A DNA stretch of 64,000 nucleotides from assembly GCA_017163975.1 (NCBI GenBank), contig JAFFSR010000292.1, positions 3,169,501-3,233,500 of the forward strand, written 5' to 3'. The notes under the pieces are model-generated. The model saw nothing but the letters and a program-made list of their open reading frames with translations, ran no database searches and was not told the origin of the DNA. This document shows, piece by piece, positions 22,841-34,935 of this stretch; within the stretch, counting starts at the first letter, position 1; each line of letters opens with the position of its first letter. Made by a program: the position numbers and the translations under genes. The DNA is from Anastatus disparis (lineage: Eukaryota; Arthropoda; Insecta; Hymenoptera; Eupelmidae).

Positions 22841-23569
22841 TCAGGCTTAGCGCGATGAAGTTAACTGTACCGTTCATAAAACTCAAACCACAACCTACAC
22901 GATCGAGATCCAAAAAACCTTTAGCAATAAAAAAACATTTGTGTGAGAAAATAGGATGTTCAACATAGGAGCTTATAAGCGTTTGCCGACTTGTGCGACT
23001 TTGGCGCCATTACTACGTTTAGGCTACAAACATACTCATCAGCAACCCCTATTTTGCTCCCTGATTACACAATGTACTATTACTCATAAGCAGTAAAAAA
23101 TCATATAGCAAGATTTTTTAGGGGTGGAGAGGAGGTAGGGGAGGGGTCGAATGGTCGTGGAATAGAAAGCATGAACTTCTTGAATGTGTAGTTGATTATG
23201 GGATCAAATTCAGTAGTGAAGTATGTTGATAAGGTTATTGACTAATAATTAGTTAATTGCTTCCCCCGACTTTTACGAGTGGTTTCAATAGAGTTGGAGG
23301 AGTTGTCGGAGTTTCGTGTCCATGGAAACTTTTGATCAGTATGTTGAGAACTTTAAATTTGTAAACTTATAAATAACTTATAACAAAACCCATCTTCCAT
23401 AATGATGGTACGTGGTCCTTTATCATGCTTTTTTTGAGCGTTATATCGTTAATAAAATTAACAATAAAGACATAAATATTAATAATATATAAATATTGTA
23501 AACAATGATTCATTAGTATAATTTCCCATTATCTTTTTATGTATTCAAAATTAAAATAAAAATGAAAAT

Positions 23570-24570
23570 TATCAATATTATTTTCAAAATCTTTAAAATG
23601 CTCTAAAATCGTAATTATGCTAAGAAAACTAATTTTCAAAAGCATGTTTTCCTCCAAAGTAGCAAATAAATTGTATACAAATTTTGACACAAATTTATTG
23701 AATAGTTTATATGAAATAGGAGAAACAAAAATTAAAAATTTTTCTCAAAATCTTTAAAATGCTCCAAAATTGTAACCACAATGAAAAAATTTATTAAAGC
23801 TTGTTTTCTACAGACGGTAGCGAATAATTTGAATATGAATTTTGGAGCGAATCTATCACGTAGTTTACGTAAAACAAAAGAAAAATCAGTTGTTAAAAGT
23901 TTTCCTTCTTTTGGCAGTTGCATTAAATTTTCATGCAAATTTTTAAACAGATTCATCGAGTAGTTTGCGTAAAATAAAACAAGAAAAACCAACATTTTTT
24001 TTTTAAATGGCTTTGTTGAAATTAAAATTACACTGAGAAAAGCAATTTTCAATAGCTTTTCCCTTGGTTGGACAAAAAAAAAATTGTGAGCAAAGTAATT
24101 TTCGAGATTTAATTGGCGCAATCAATACAATTTTTTTAAAATTTTCAAAATGCACTAAAATTTAAATTACACTAAGAAAATCTGTTTTCAAAAGTTTTCT
24201 TTCTTTTGGCAGTTGTAAAGAATTTTCATGCAAATTTTTAAACAAATTCATCGAGTAGTTTGCGTAAAATACAAAAAAAATAATAAATCATATTTTAATT
24301 TTTATAAATGGTTTAAAAAAAATACGCCAAGAAAAACAATGTTCAACAGCTTTTCCTGCCCCTCATGCCCTTTAGACAAAAAAATAAATTGTATATAAAA
24401 TTGAAAGCAAATGCATCGAGTAGTTTTTGAGATTTGATTGGTGTAATGAATACATACACACACACACACATACGGCCATTTTCTGGAAACTACTTTCTTT
24501 GACTCCCTTGAACTCAGGGAGTAAAAGAACAATTTTTTTTATCGATACAATGCTTTCTCTATGAGAAAGC
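23570..24570. repeat. Tandem ~170-bp repeat family, copy 1, with GATACAATGCTTTCTC end
   Basis: Units carry the landmarks TTTTGGCAGTTGCA, TTTTCATGCAAATTTTTAAA and ATCGAGTAGTTTGCGTAAAA, repeated several times. The block ends with a CA-microsatellite (about 24,453-24,470) and ATCGATACAATGCTTTCTCT. Related blocks are at 29.7-30.5, 39.2-40.4 and 63.6-64.0 kb. The open frames here are shadows of the repeat. Confidence 0.7.
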
Positions 24571-24730
24571 AATAGAAATTTATAAAGAAAGTACTCATTA
24601 ATTCAAGTAAAAAAATATATTTTGCTCATATTTACGTATACGTCTATAAATCTAATAATATATTTTGAATTAATGACAATAATAAAATTTTTAATAATAA
24701 TAACTCCTATGATAATTATTTACATCTCAA

Positions 24731-25211
24731 TCATTTTTTAAAAATATTTTCATAAAAATATCTATCATTTATAGGTATAAGGTTCTTATTCAGCATTAGC
24801 TGTAGAACTTTTTCTTTTCTGTCACTTAAAGGCAATTTTGCATTGTATGCTTTAGTTAAACTGTATTGACGTACAAACTCCAAATCTGTCCTTTTTTTGA
24901 AAATATTTATCTTGTTACTATTTTTGTTGAAATCATATTTGACGTTAATAAAATTCTGATTCGGGGAAATAGCTATTTCTCTTAGAGAAGCTATTTTTAC
25001 AGAAGTCCAGTTAAAAAAATTCGAAAAAGCAGCCAAGTTGAATATATCTTCTTGATCAACTTCTTGCACTTTGTACCCATTATTAACTTTAGCTTCTCTC
25101 ATAATTTTACACCATTCAGATTGGGTAAATATGGATTTATTTTTCGATGATTTTTCTATCATGGCATGCATCGAGTCTCCATCGCTTTGGGTGTGTCCTA
25201 CTTCAAGAAAT
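24731..25211 (-). CDS. DDE-like gene, exon 4 (GHTQ motif to stop)
   Basis: This exon follows TTTTACAG and opens with FLEVGHTQSDGDSMHAMIEK. The frame is open for 160 codons to the TGA at 24731-24733. The His and Asp residues of GHTQSDGDSMH are candidates for metal binding or catalysis by analogy with other DDE enzymes. The ATG at 25303 lies in the intron and is not a start. Confidence 0.7.
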
Positions 25212-25856
25212 CTGTAAAATAAATTAGTTAAGTTTGTTATTTTTTTATAAACTTTAAATGAAAATATTATTTGAAAGGAGGAAACTATCATACCCGTAAA
25301 CAAGTTTAATAAAAATAAAATTTAAGCTTACAGAGTGTCACGTGTGCCGCTCACGAAAGCAAGAATATAAATTATATAATATGAAGCGACAAAAGAAATA
25401 AAATTGAATCGGTAGAAATGGCTGAATGATTTGTCTTTTATGCAAGAGACCCTGGGTTTAATTTACACCGATGTTGCTTTTCTAACTTTTTTATAAATCA
25501 TAAGAATGTTTGTCTCTTAATAATAAAATAAAATTCGTAGCAATAGTGATAAAGATAAATAAAATGGATAGTGCTGAAAGAGTTCGTAGACATCGTTTAG
25601 ATGTCCGAAAATACAAGAAAAACTTTTGTTCTGCCGTCATTTCATCAAAAATTGACTTTGAAATTGCTTTAATTATCATAATAGATTAAAAGAGCTTAGA
25701 AAAGATGTATTTTGTAGTTAATACGTGAAGCACATATTAAATTCAGACAAGACAACGAATCACGAATCGACATTAATCAATGATCCATGAGAATTTAGCT
25801 AGCAAGTAAGGTTTAAATAAAATTGTAGAAAACAAGAGCTTTATAAACTAATTTAC

Positions 25857-26339
25857 CTATGCGTAATTGATACTTTTAATTCTTCTGCTGCTTTCATGTA
25901 CATACTAAATACTATCTTATTTCGGTTCTGACCGCCACAGTTGTCACTATACATAAGGAATTCCTCAATGCCCTGTGATGCTTTCATTTGTATAAAATTC
26001 CATAAAAAGGACGCAATTTCATTTGCTCCTCGGCAACTGACGGTCTCATTCCAGACAAAACAATAGCCTTCGTGTCTTGCCATATCATAAATAGTGAAAT
26101 TCCAAACGCACAACTTGGACATATAATACAAAGATCCTATTGGCGCCCTTGGTGTTGTTAATACCTTTTGTAAATCAAAATTGATTGCGCATACTTTAGA
26201 ATCTATTGTAGCCTTCTCTTTATCATTTCTCATTAATTGTCTAGCTTTCTTTTTATTTATGATATGATTATCATAAATTTCTTTATTTTTCTCTTTCAGA
26301 TCTACAGGCAAATTTGCGAATGATTCGCATTGTTCACAT
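25857..26339 (-). CDS. DDE-like gene, exon 3 (DTCxxC and DNCGGQN motifs)
   Basis: This is the longest undamaged part of the gene. It begins after TTTTCAG with TGTGAACAATGC, which together with the preceding AC gives the T-C-E-Q-C motif. It includes the conserved aromatic stretch YYMSKLCVWNFTIYD and the DNCGGQNRNK motif, and ends CAT AG|GTAAAT. It has 160 intact codons. Confidence 0.7.
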
Positions 26340-26682
26340 CTGAAAATCGTATTTAAAAATTAAAGAATAGGTTAATTATTTCACCATAACCATAGTTACC
26401 ATAAGAACCAATTTTTAATTACTATATTTTTAATTACTATAAAAAATGTATTAATACTTTTGCTACACTAACTTAAAATTCAAGCATAGAATCCGTTTAT
26501 CTCTTGTTCTATTGATGGTATCAAAATGTTGATATTAATTCGTTATAATTTTCAATTTTACAGAATTTACAAGATATTGTATTTGCATCTTCAAGGTCAA
26601 TCTTTGTAAACTACAAAAAACCAACTTTATTTGATAAGTTTCAATAAACTAGTTTCATCGTAATTTAAATAATGAAAATAGG

Positions 26683-26850
26683 GCTTATTCTGGCTTTTTA
26701 TAAATAAATATAGTTTGTGGTCATCAATAAAGACTTCTTTTTCATTTTTAATTTAACTGAACTTTAAAGGAGAGTGTATTGCATTTGCATCACGAATTTT
26801 CGTCTCATTTTGGGACATTTTTCTTATACAAAATTCTGAAATAAGCCATT
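26683..26850. repeat. Short inverted-repeat element in intron 2
   Basis: GGGCTTATTCTGG at the left pairs with its diverged complement CTGAAATAAGCC at the right. AGGCTTATTCTGGCAATGTA also occurs near 4,841, suggesting a dispersed family. Confidence 0.4.
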
Positions 26851-27248
26851 GTAATTCGGTTCGACGCTCGATTTTTTCAAAGTTATGAATAGTTTTGTTT
26901 AAGACATTTAAAAAAAAATCACATTTGCTTTATGGTTGTACAATTTTCGAATTAGTTATTCTAGAAAATTTTCACTAATCGCAAATTAAAGTTGAGATAA
27001 AAACTTTCTATTGAAAACAAATTTTGTTCAAAAAGCTGAAACTGTTCGAAATTTATTAAAGGATGAAAAATAAGATGGGATTCAATTTAAAATGCATTTA
27101 TTTTCTATATTCATTTCTAACTAAATATTTGCGTTATTTTTATTCCCTTATAACTTTTAAACAACTTGAGCTTTTTAAACAAAATTTTGTTTGAATCAAA
27201 AGATTTTTATCACAAATATATTAATATAAGATTAGTAAAAACCTTCTA

Positions 27249-27669
27249 CACTGAGAGAAATCCACTTTTGAAGTAAGAAGAATATTCGATTTGAGTGCGA
27301 TCTGTTTGAATCAACATGAAATCCACTTCATGGAAGTAGAAATCTATTATTTCGGAAAATGGATGCTTTTTCCTTCACGTAGAGTATCTGTTTGATTCAA
27401 CATGAAATCCATTTGCATTTAGTGGATGTATGTTTACATCAAACTGAAATCCACTTGCTGCAAGTGGATTTTCCTTTTTTTTATATCCACTTGCGATTAG
27501 TGGATAAATTTATTTGAATCAAATATATATATCCACTTGCGGGTAGTGGATTGTAGCAAACAGATTCTATATTTGATTTAAGTAGATCGCTATTATGACG
27601 TATAACGAGAAGAATTTCTGTTAGCGGCCAGTGGATTCCACTTGTTTCAAGAGCCGATTTCTGTCAATG
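27249..27669. mobile_element. CACTGAGAGAAATC-ended element with ATCCACTTGC repeats, TA duplication
   Basis: The ends CACTGAGAGAAATC and GATTTCTGTCAATG are inverted and flanked by TA (27247-27248 and 27670-27671). Inside, a degenerate repeat of about 60 bases carries GAAATCCACTT and AAGTGGAT words. A related right end is at 50,780-50,808 and a related left end at about 44,385. Confidence 0.6.
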
Positions 27670-28089
27670 TAGATTAATTAGTTTGAAAACTGTACCGCTA
27701 TAAAGCAGATACAAGTTGTTCAAAAAAGTTTCAAAATTCAGACAAAACTGTTAATAATTTTAAAAAATTAAGCGTTGGACTGAATGGATGTGGCTTATTT
27801 AAGGATTTCATGTAGGAAAAAATATTTTAAAGTTATAAGATAGTCCAAGAATCAAATGCTCTTCTTGTCAGTTAATGCTTATCGAATAAAAATGGTATTT
27901 CAGTGTCGAGAAAGAAAAATCTAAGCAATGCCAATACTTCGTCGCTTTAGAATCAAAAGGTCTTATCTAGGACGTAAGTAGTTTACGAGATAGAACTTTT
28001 TTTCATTGGCTTCTAAATGTTGGAAATATCCTACTAGTAATTTTTGCGAGATAAAGAATGTTTCGATATTATTAATAGAACATGAGATG

Positions 28090-29330
28090 TAGAAGTGCTA
28101 AGTAAACTTGAATCTTAAATTGAGTGTGCCAAGATTTTAACAAGTTAATGATAGTGGTTAAAAATATATTAATAAAAATATCAAATAACTGATATAAATA
28201 AGTTATAATAATTTTTACTATTATAAAACTAGTATATTAGAAATTATCTGGTAAGAGAAGATTTTAAGGGTTGTAAAGTAAAACATTAATATATTGCAAG
28301 TATAGATCTGCTGCTACATTTAACGAGTACTTTTACCAGCATTTTTTTTAAACTTTACTCATATTCACAATAAATATGAATAAAAATTATGTATTAATTA
28401 AATGAATTTACTTCATGCACATTAGCTATTGTTATACTCATGAATTTTTTACAAATAATTTGGTAAAATCTGATCGGTTCTGCTCTAGCGTTCGTAAAGC
28501 AAATTTTATAAACTTTTCTTTATGCAAATTTGTATGCTATAATTAATTAATTGAGCATATAAAAAATTACTAATTTGATCATTGCAGAAATCAATAAATA
28601 TTTAAATAATTAATGTTTGCTTACAAAATTTGCATGAAGAAAAATGTATTCTATTACTAAAATTTATAAGTTAATCGTATGAATCTAAGAGTTTGCTAAT
28701 TAGAATCTACTTTACGACCGATACAGCAGAATCGATCAAATTTTAACAAGTTACTTATAAATTCATGAGAGCTTAAGAATAGCTAACGCGCCCCAAGTAA
28801 AAAATTCATTCAATTTCTGTATAATTTTCATTCGTATTTGTTGTAAATGCTAGTAATGTTACCTATACGAGAAATCTCTCTGTATAGTGATAGTATCAAA
28901 ACATTCAAAGGCATCATAATTTTCTATTTGATAAAATCTACCCTGGTAGAAAATTTAGCATATTCTGGGTAGAATTTCTAGTCAACGAAAGTTGAAATGA
29001 CACTTATCTAGAAATTATATAAATTCTTTGAACAAAATTTTTAGATAAGTGTCTTACCGTTGACCAGAAATTCTGCCTAAAATATGCTGAATTTTCTACC
29101 AGGGTACAGTGGGTCTATACTTGCAATATAAAAATTTTTCCTTTACAACTCTTAAAAACTCCTGTTACCTGATAATTTCAAATATATTAGTTTCATAATA
29201 ACAATAATCATCGTAATATATTTATAACGATTATTTGATATTTTTATTTTATTATCATCAGAAATCATACTTAATCGCTGTCATTAACTTGTTAATGCCT
29301 CACTATACACAATTTAAGATTTCAGTTATC
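28090..29330. repeat. Large foldback element with nested MITE
   Basis: The left arm at 28,090-28,480 and the right arm at 28,690-29,330 pair in several segments, with interruptions: AATCTTAAATTGAGTG, ATTATCTGGTAAGAG, TTGCAAGTATAGA and TAGCTATTGTTATACTCATG. A CCCTGG element (28,941-29,104) was inserted into the right arm. There is no coding content. Confidence 0.65.
28941..29104. mobile_element. CCCTGGTAGAAA MITE, TA duplication
   Basis: This is a 164-bp palindrome from CCCTGGTAGAAAATTTAGCA to TGCTGAATTTTCTACCAGGG, flanked by TA on both sides (28939-28940 and 29105-29106). The stem includes GACACTTATCTA and its complement. Confidence 0.85.
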
Positions 29331-29399
29331 TCGATTGGTTTCCTCTTATTTTAATAATGATAATTTATAAAGCTTAAAGCAGCATAATTTTTAACTTGA

Positions 29400-29513
29400 C
29401 AAAACCTATAAGATAGTATCATTTCAACATACAGATTTTTTATTTTAATCCTCAAAAACCATCCTTATTAAAAAATTTCTAATAAAATATATAATGAAAA
29501 TCATTCTACTGCT

Positions 29514-29544
<31 letters not shown>

Positions 29545-29675
29545 TTTATTCTTATAATCTAAGAACGATTTTCGTTATATTAATATTGATTGATTAGAAA
29601 TTTTCGAATAAAGATAATTTTTAAAGGTCGCAACGGAAATATTTAACAGTTGCAATTACGCTATCTTATAGGTTC
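29400..29675. repeat. Inverted repeat with (TA)n centre
   Basis: ACCTATAAGATAG at the left pairs with CTATCTTATAGGTT at the right. The arms continue with AATCCTCAAAAACCAT-like and AAGATAATTTTTAAAGG-like segments. A TA microsatellite (about 29,513-29,539) lies in the middle. Confidence 0.55.
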
Positions 29676-29739
29676 TGGCTAGTAAGAATGATAGCGTTTC
29701 GACTTTTTTATATTGGTAGAACAAAAAAAACGCTGCCTA

Positions 29740-30545
29740 GTGCTTTGGCGGAATGCTTTCTCATAGAGCTTTTTGAGTTTCATTAATTTTTTTATATTTA
29801 TTTAAATGTGATTTTAATATAAAAAAATTGTCTAACATTAATATTTATTTATAAATTTGTACTTTAAAAGAACGATGACAACGAAATTTCTAATCGTAAC
29901 CACGCTAAGAAAGAAGATAGATGAAAAATAAAAATTTGTATGAAAATTTTCAAATTTTTCTTAAATTAAAACTGCACTAAGAAAATAAGTTTTCCAAAGC
30001 TTATTTTATTAAGGCAATAACGAATAATTTGCATAATGATTTTAGAGCAAATATAACGAATGGTTTTTGTGTAATATAAAAGAAATGAAAAATAAACATT
30101 TTTTCAAAAATTTTCTAAATGCTCTAAAATTAAAACTGCGCTAAAGAAATGAGTTTTCCAAAGTTAATTTTCCTCAGACAATAGCGAATAACTTGCATAC
30201 AAATTTTGGAGCAAATCTATTGAATGGTTTTCATAAAATAAAAGAAAAATGAAAAAAAAATTTTTTTTTCAAAATTTTCAAATTGCTCTAAAATTAAAAG
30301 TGCGCTAAGAAAATCAGTTAATAAAAGTTTTTCTTCTTTTGGCAGTCGCAAATAATGTCCATACAAATTTTCAAGAAAATTCTTCGAGTAGTTTACGTAA
30401 AATACCAAAAAAATGAAAAATCAAAATTTTTTTAAATTATTAAAATGGCTCTAAAAAAAAATTAACTAAGATCAATTTTCAATAAATCCCCCCCCCCCCC
30501 CCCCCAGTTAGACAAAAAAATAAATTGCATGCAAAATTTGAAGCA
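29740..30545. repeat. Tandem ~170-bp repeat family, copy 2
   Basis: This has the same unit landmarks as at 23.6-24.6 kb (TTTTCCAAAGCTTATTTT, TTTTGGCAGTCGCAAATAA). It includes a long C-run at about 30,488-30,506. It ends at the splice donor side of exon 2 of the DDE-like gene. Confidence 0.65.
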
Positions 30546-32164
30546 AACTTACGTATCTTTTTTTGGAACAAAAAATCCGAAGTTGAATTCATTATTGAAA
30601 ATCTGACGATATTTTTGTTCAGATACATGCTCAGTTTTTCCTCCTTTTTTCAAATCTTCTTAGTACATTCTGTACATTTCGCTCAGAGTAAGACCTTCCT
30701 CTAAATACTTCCTAGTCGTATTTTCACGACAGTAATGAGAGTCCATCGTTGGAAAAGATTTAATGTGCTCTCTAGCTGAATTCAACAATCTTTCTGGCAC
30801 TTTAAATGGCCTGTTTTTATGTTTGCCTCTCTCATCAGCTTCAACAACAGAAGTACCATCAGAAGGGTTGATTTTTCTGTCAGTTGTTCTCAACCATTGA
30901 GAAGAAATAGCTACAATAATTATATTTATAATGAATTTATAAGTTTAAATGTTTTTCTTTTACACAAACAGTATATTGACTGGTAAATTAGTTTAACGTG
31001 CTGTTGCGAAATATAATAATTTTACTATGTAAATACATGAGGAGTTTCAAACTGGGATATTTAATTTTTATGCTAATTAATTTATTTATTTTGTTTTGTC
31101 CCATTTATAGAATAAAGATGTGAATGTATTTATTAGTAAGAATGACTATTCATTGAGCGGAACTGTTTTTATATAAAAACGATACTTTTATTGATTTTAT
31201 TATAAGATAATATAGGCTTTTAATATTTTTTATATTTCGATAATTGCTGTTATGATCTAATTTATTTTTGATTTTTGTTATCCTATTTTTTTTGTCTTAA
31301 TTTATGGATATTGTTGATAGTATTTAAATTGACTTATCTAAATTTATTTATATATGTATTTGTGTACAGCATTACTATGAGTATTTTTATTCATCTGTGA
31401 TATCACTTATAAGGTGACTTACTCATACAGTATTACTAAATTTAAGCTATTGACTGTGATATTGCTTTGTGTGATATCATTCGCAGATTTCGATATTATG
31501 TAAAAGAATAGAAATAAGACTCACCAACTGTATCCAGAAACATTTTCTTGCTGACTTTTACAAGTTTTCCATTCTGGTCTGGAAGTGTGAATGTGTGTTT
31601 CACTTGCTTTTTTTTAAATAAATGAACATCATTTTCTTCATTTGAAATTTGACTGTGCATTAAATTATAAATGCATTGACGCTGTTTGGTCAAGTCTGCA
31701 TATTGCCAAAATCATTGAAATACTTTTTCTCTTTCATCGTACGAAATTTTTGTTTGACATTTAAAGCGACATTTTTTAGGACAACCATCGCCCATTTTTT
31801 TGGCATCTATAGGTTTATGGTGCCTACCAACTCCTTCAGTTCCTGATTGACGAGCTTTTTTTGCTTTAACGTCTATCCATGAACTCGGATTCATCTGACG
31901 CTTTCTTGTTAGCACTTTAAGTTGGTACTTGCGGGTCGATTTACGTACTTTAAATTCTGTTTCATGTCTCGATGAAGTTGAAGTTGATGATGTTGGAATT
32001 GGTGCAATTTCAGGAGCACTCTCTACTTAAAAAGAATTTACATCGTTACTTCTTACATAAAAGTTTTCGAAACCATCACGAGAAAAACTTTTTTTCACAA
32101 ATGAATTGCACAGATTATTATTTAAAATTATTTATATTTATTCTTGTATTTTTAAAAAATTAAA

Positions 32165-33830
32165 AATTTTTATGAACATAACGAGCCTAAGAGGTTACCG
32201 TATACCGGCACGAATACTTTTCTTTTTATTTATTCCGTAGAAAGATGTCCATAAATATGAAAAATTCGACCCTGCAGGAAACGAACAAAATCTATAATAT
32301 CGTATAAAATGTAAAAAAAACCTCTAATTAAAAACTATTACAGTGATATATATCTTGCAGACCTTTTGATTAATTGCTTCTTGTAAATGAAATACGCTAA
32401 TGGTAGTTAAAAAAATGTATATAATCTTTTCGTAAAATGTGTTAAAAGTGAGTGACTATGAAAACATTGCTAAAATAATAGATAATTTAAAGAACCTTCG
32501 ATAGAGTCTTGAAAATTCCTAAAAAAATTATGCAAAGTATATCGATCAATTAGACTACTGCAGGAGTGTAGATATGTCAAAGACTTTCTGGTTTCTTAAA
32601 AGCCAGGAAGAAATGATGCTAAGTGCTCTGTTGAAAAGGGATACGGTAACGATAGTTTTTTAGGAAATCACTTAGTTCCCTAAAAACAATAGGAGTACCT
32701 CTTAGAATAATATAGATTTTATACTTTACAATTAATTTTTAAAAAAGTTGAAAACAAATGATGTAAAGAGTTTTTTTAAAGAAATTTGCCGAAGGTAGTT
32801 AGCGAAAAACAGTATGATTCGATAGTAGATTGCTTTAAGGATGTGCTGTCAAATCAAATCACTACCCGAGTGATAAACATTTTTGAAATCATTCGGTAAC
32901 AATCTGAAAGATCCAAAAAATAGAACAATGCATAATTTTTAAGGATTTTTTAAATTATTGAAAAATGTTAGATAGCGAAAACTTTGACCCTAAAGATCGT
33001 AGCTTTCCCAAGAGCTATTGGATTAAATTTTTTTATAAATACAGGTTTTTTTGCATTTTACACGACTGCGTAGATTTCGTTCGTTACCTGTAGTTGGCAG
33101 ATTTCCCGTATCTATAAGCATCTTCCTTTATTTTCTTATAAAAATTCATTGTAGAGAGCAGAAATAAAGAAATAGTTTTGATTCGTATAAAGTAATATTT
33201 TCTTTAATAAGAATAATTAATTTCGTCGTTTTGTTTTTAAAAAAAGTCGGAATAACTTTAAAATCGTATTTTGTGCTATTCATATTTCATTTTATGTTAT
33301 TTCAAATCTTGTTAAAAATAAAGTTCTAGAATTAACTTATTCTCATCAAAGAAAAATTGATTTTTATTAAATAAACCAAAATCATTTCGTTATTTCTGAC
33401 TTTAGTTATTAGTTTCTGCAAAAAAATGTATTTTTTAATTATTAAAGGATAAGAGATACGGCACCTTTTTATGTGAAATTGGAAACATAATAAATATTTT
33501 CATAATTATATTAACAGGAACGTAGCATTTATAATTTTACATAATTTTTTAAATTAAATCTGTGAGTGTAGTTTATTAGGAGAGTATCAGTCTTTCGGCT
33601 TACCAACTGGCTAAATTGTAGGAGTTGTTTTTTTATCTTAAAGTATGAAAAAAACTAGAGTTTAAGACTGCTACGCTTGATAGATTCGAAGCTAGCTGGT
33701 ATAATAGCAATAATTTTATGAAAATAATAAAAACAAGCGGTTTCAAAGGACAATAAATAAATTTATGTTCATCTTACGCAATCCAAAAATTTAGTACAAA
33801 AAGTTTGAAAAAAATTCTTTAATTTAAGCT
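32165..33830. other. AT-rich sequence without recognised feature
   Basis: This lies within the interval upstream of the first coding exon of the DDE-like gene and may be intron. I see no open frame, clear repeat or RNA gene here. Confidence 0.3.
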
Positions 33831-33836
33831 TTGACG

Positions 33837-33972
33837 CATAATAGTATATTATTCACCTAGGGAGTAAAAACGAAAGATGTCTTAAATCGTATGTAAATGT
33901 CACCCGAGCCGAAGGCGAGGGTAACAAACATACGATTTAAGGCATTTTTCATTTACTCCCGTGGTGAATATG
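33837..33972. repeat. Hairpin element with CCGAGCCGAAGGCGAGG apex
   Basis: The stem ATTCACCTAGGGAGTAAAAA pairs with TTTACTCCCGTGGTGAAT, and TCTTAAATCGTATGTAAATG pairs with its complement around 33,930-33,950. The apex is CACCCGAGCCGAAGGCGAG. The 68-codon frame at 33,897-34,103 is a by-product. Confidence 0.7.
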
Positions 33973-33977
33973 ATTTT

Positions 33978-34062
33978 TTTTGCCTAGCGAGGCCACAAAT
34001 GCAACCTTTGCGATCGGGCACAGGGAGACAAGGTTGCACTTGCGGCCCACTAGGCAAAAAAA
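33978..34062. repeat. Second hairpin, GCCTAG...CTAGGC
   Basis: TTTTTTTGCCTAGCGAGGCC pairs with GGCCCACTAGGCAAAAAAAT, and GCAACCTT pairs with AAGGTTGC. It lies directly next to the preceding hairpin. Confidence 0.65.
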
Positions 34063-34362
34063 TTACATACATTTGTTCTAAGCTTACCAACGATCAAAAA
34101 TGAATATCAAAATCATATCAAAATTGACAGTGATCGCTACAGGTTATAAATATGTAATTTTTATAATTTTTTTGTTGCATCAAAGCTTAAATTATATGAT
34201 TTTTTTTACCGATAAGATGCTTGATAAAAGAGACATGTAGTGTGCAGAGTGATCTAAAATATTAGATTAGGAACATAAAATCTAACAAATGTGTTCGCAT
34301 TGTGAGTACTTTATGTTTTAAGGTCAAAGATAATATTTTACAATTATGATTAATATACTCGC

Positions 34363-34606
34363 CTTGTCTATCAGTATCAGTCGATAATTCAGTATGCAAC
34401 GGTAGATCACTATCTACTGGTTCTATGTAAAATTAAAAATAAACAATTATGTATTTACTTTTGTATTTTATGAAACAAATTGATGCAATGAAGAATAATT
34501 ATTTTGTACTTACGATATAGAAAGTTATTTACAGAATTTGAATTATCCATCGTTGAATTGGAATACAAACATTGAGGTGTGATGTTTTGTAAAGATTCAC
34601 TGGTCT
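34363..34606 (-). CDS. Candidate upstream exons of the DDE-like gene, module 1
   Basis: Two small exons are in phase with the first main exon. 34514-34606 (after CAACAG; SESLQNITPQCLYSN to NNFLY) has donor C|GTAAGT. 34363-34422 (after CATAG; PVDSDLPLHTELSTDTDRQ) has the rare donor G|GCGAGT. Each starts with two bases and ends with one, so they chain to 32,022 in frame. The encoded sequence is Ser/Asn/Asp-rich and low in complexity. These exons are repeated at 35.4-37.1 kb. There is no transcript evidence. Confidence 0.45.
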
Positions 34607-34847
34607 CTGTTGACAAATTGAAATCATGACATTCTTATATACACTAAGGAAATAAAAGAATTACAGTAATAAAAATTCATGAAGTATCAAGTTGTACTAA
34701 CTTAGATACTGCAAAATGTGTACGTCTTAACGATTAAAGACCCGCATAATTACAAATTTTTTTAAAGAACTGAATAGTGATTTCTTATTTATTTAAGTCA
34801 ATAAATTCAGTATGAAAAAATATAAAAAATAAGAAAATAAATAACCA

Positions 34848-34935
34848 CCCTTACGAAGAAACTCTGCAAATACGCGAAAATCCTGCAGACTGCTCTGCAG
34901 AATTTTCGCGTATCTGCAGAGTTTTTTTGTAAGGG
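34848..34935. repeat. Near-perfect 88-bp hairpin with CCCTTAC ends
   Basis: CCCTTACGAAGAAACTCTGC pairs with GCAGAGTTTTTTTGTAAGGG, and the inner stem is TACGCGAAAATCCTGCAG against CTGCAGAATTTTCGCGTA. It lies between the two exon modules. Confidence 0.75.

Larger units (their letters stand above)
24731..32022 (-). pseudogene. Four-exon DDE-transposase-like gene, two nonsense codons
   Basis: Exons on the minus strand are 31525-32022, 30553-30910, 25857-26339 and 24731-25211. Donors are GTGAGT, GTAAGT and GTAAAT, and every junction joins in phase (1, 2, 2). Landmarks in order: KRQMNPSSW; CRFKCQTKI; HIKSFPTMDSHYCRENT; DTCEQCESF spanning the second junction; NFTIYDMARHEGYCFVWNE; YSDNCGGQNRNK; FLEVGHTQSDGDSMHAMIE; stop at 24731-24733. 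I know this Cys-rich, DNCxGQN, GHTQxxxDSxH architecture from many arthropod proteins of uncertain name that look like transposon-derived DDE endonucleases. The catalytic assignment is inference. Two in-frame stops break it: TGA at 31712-31714 and TAA at 30660-30662. Everything else is clean, so it is either a recent pseudogene or affected by assembly errors. The 4.2-kb second intron is full of repeats. Confidence 0.75.
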
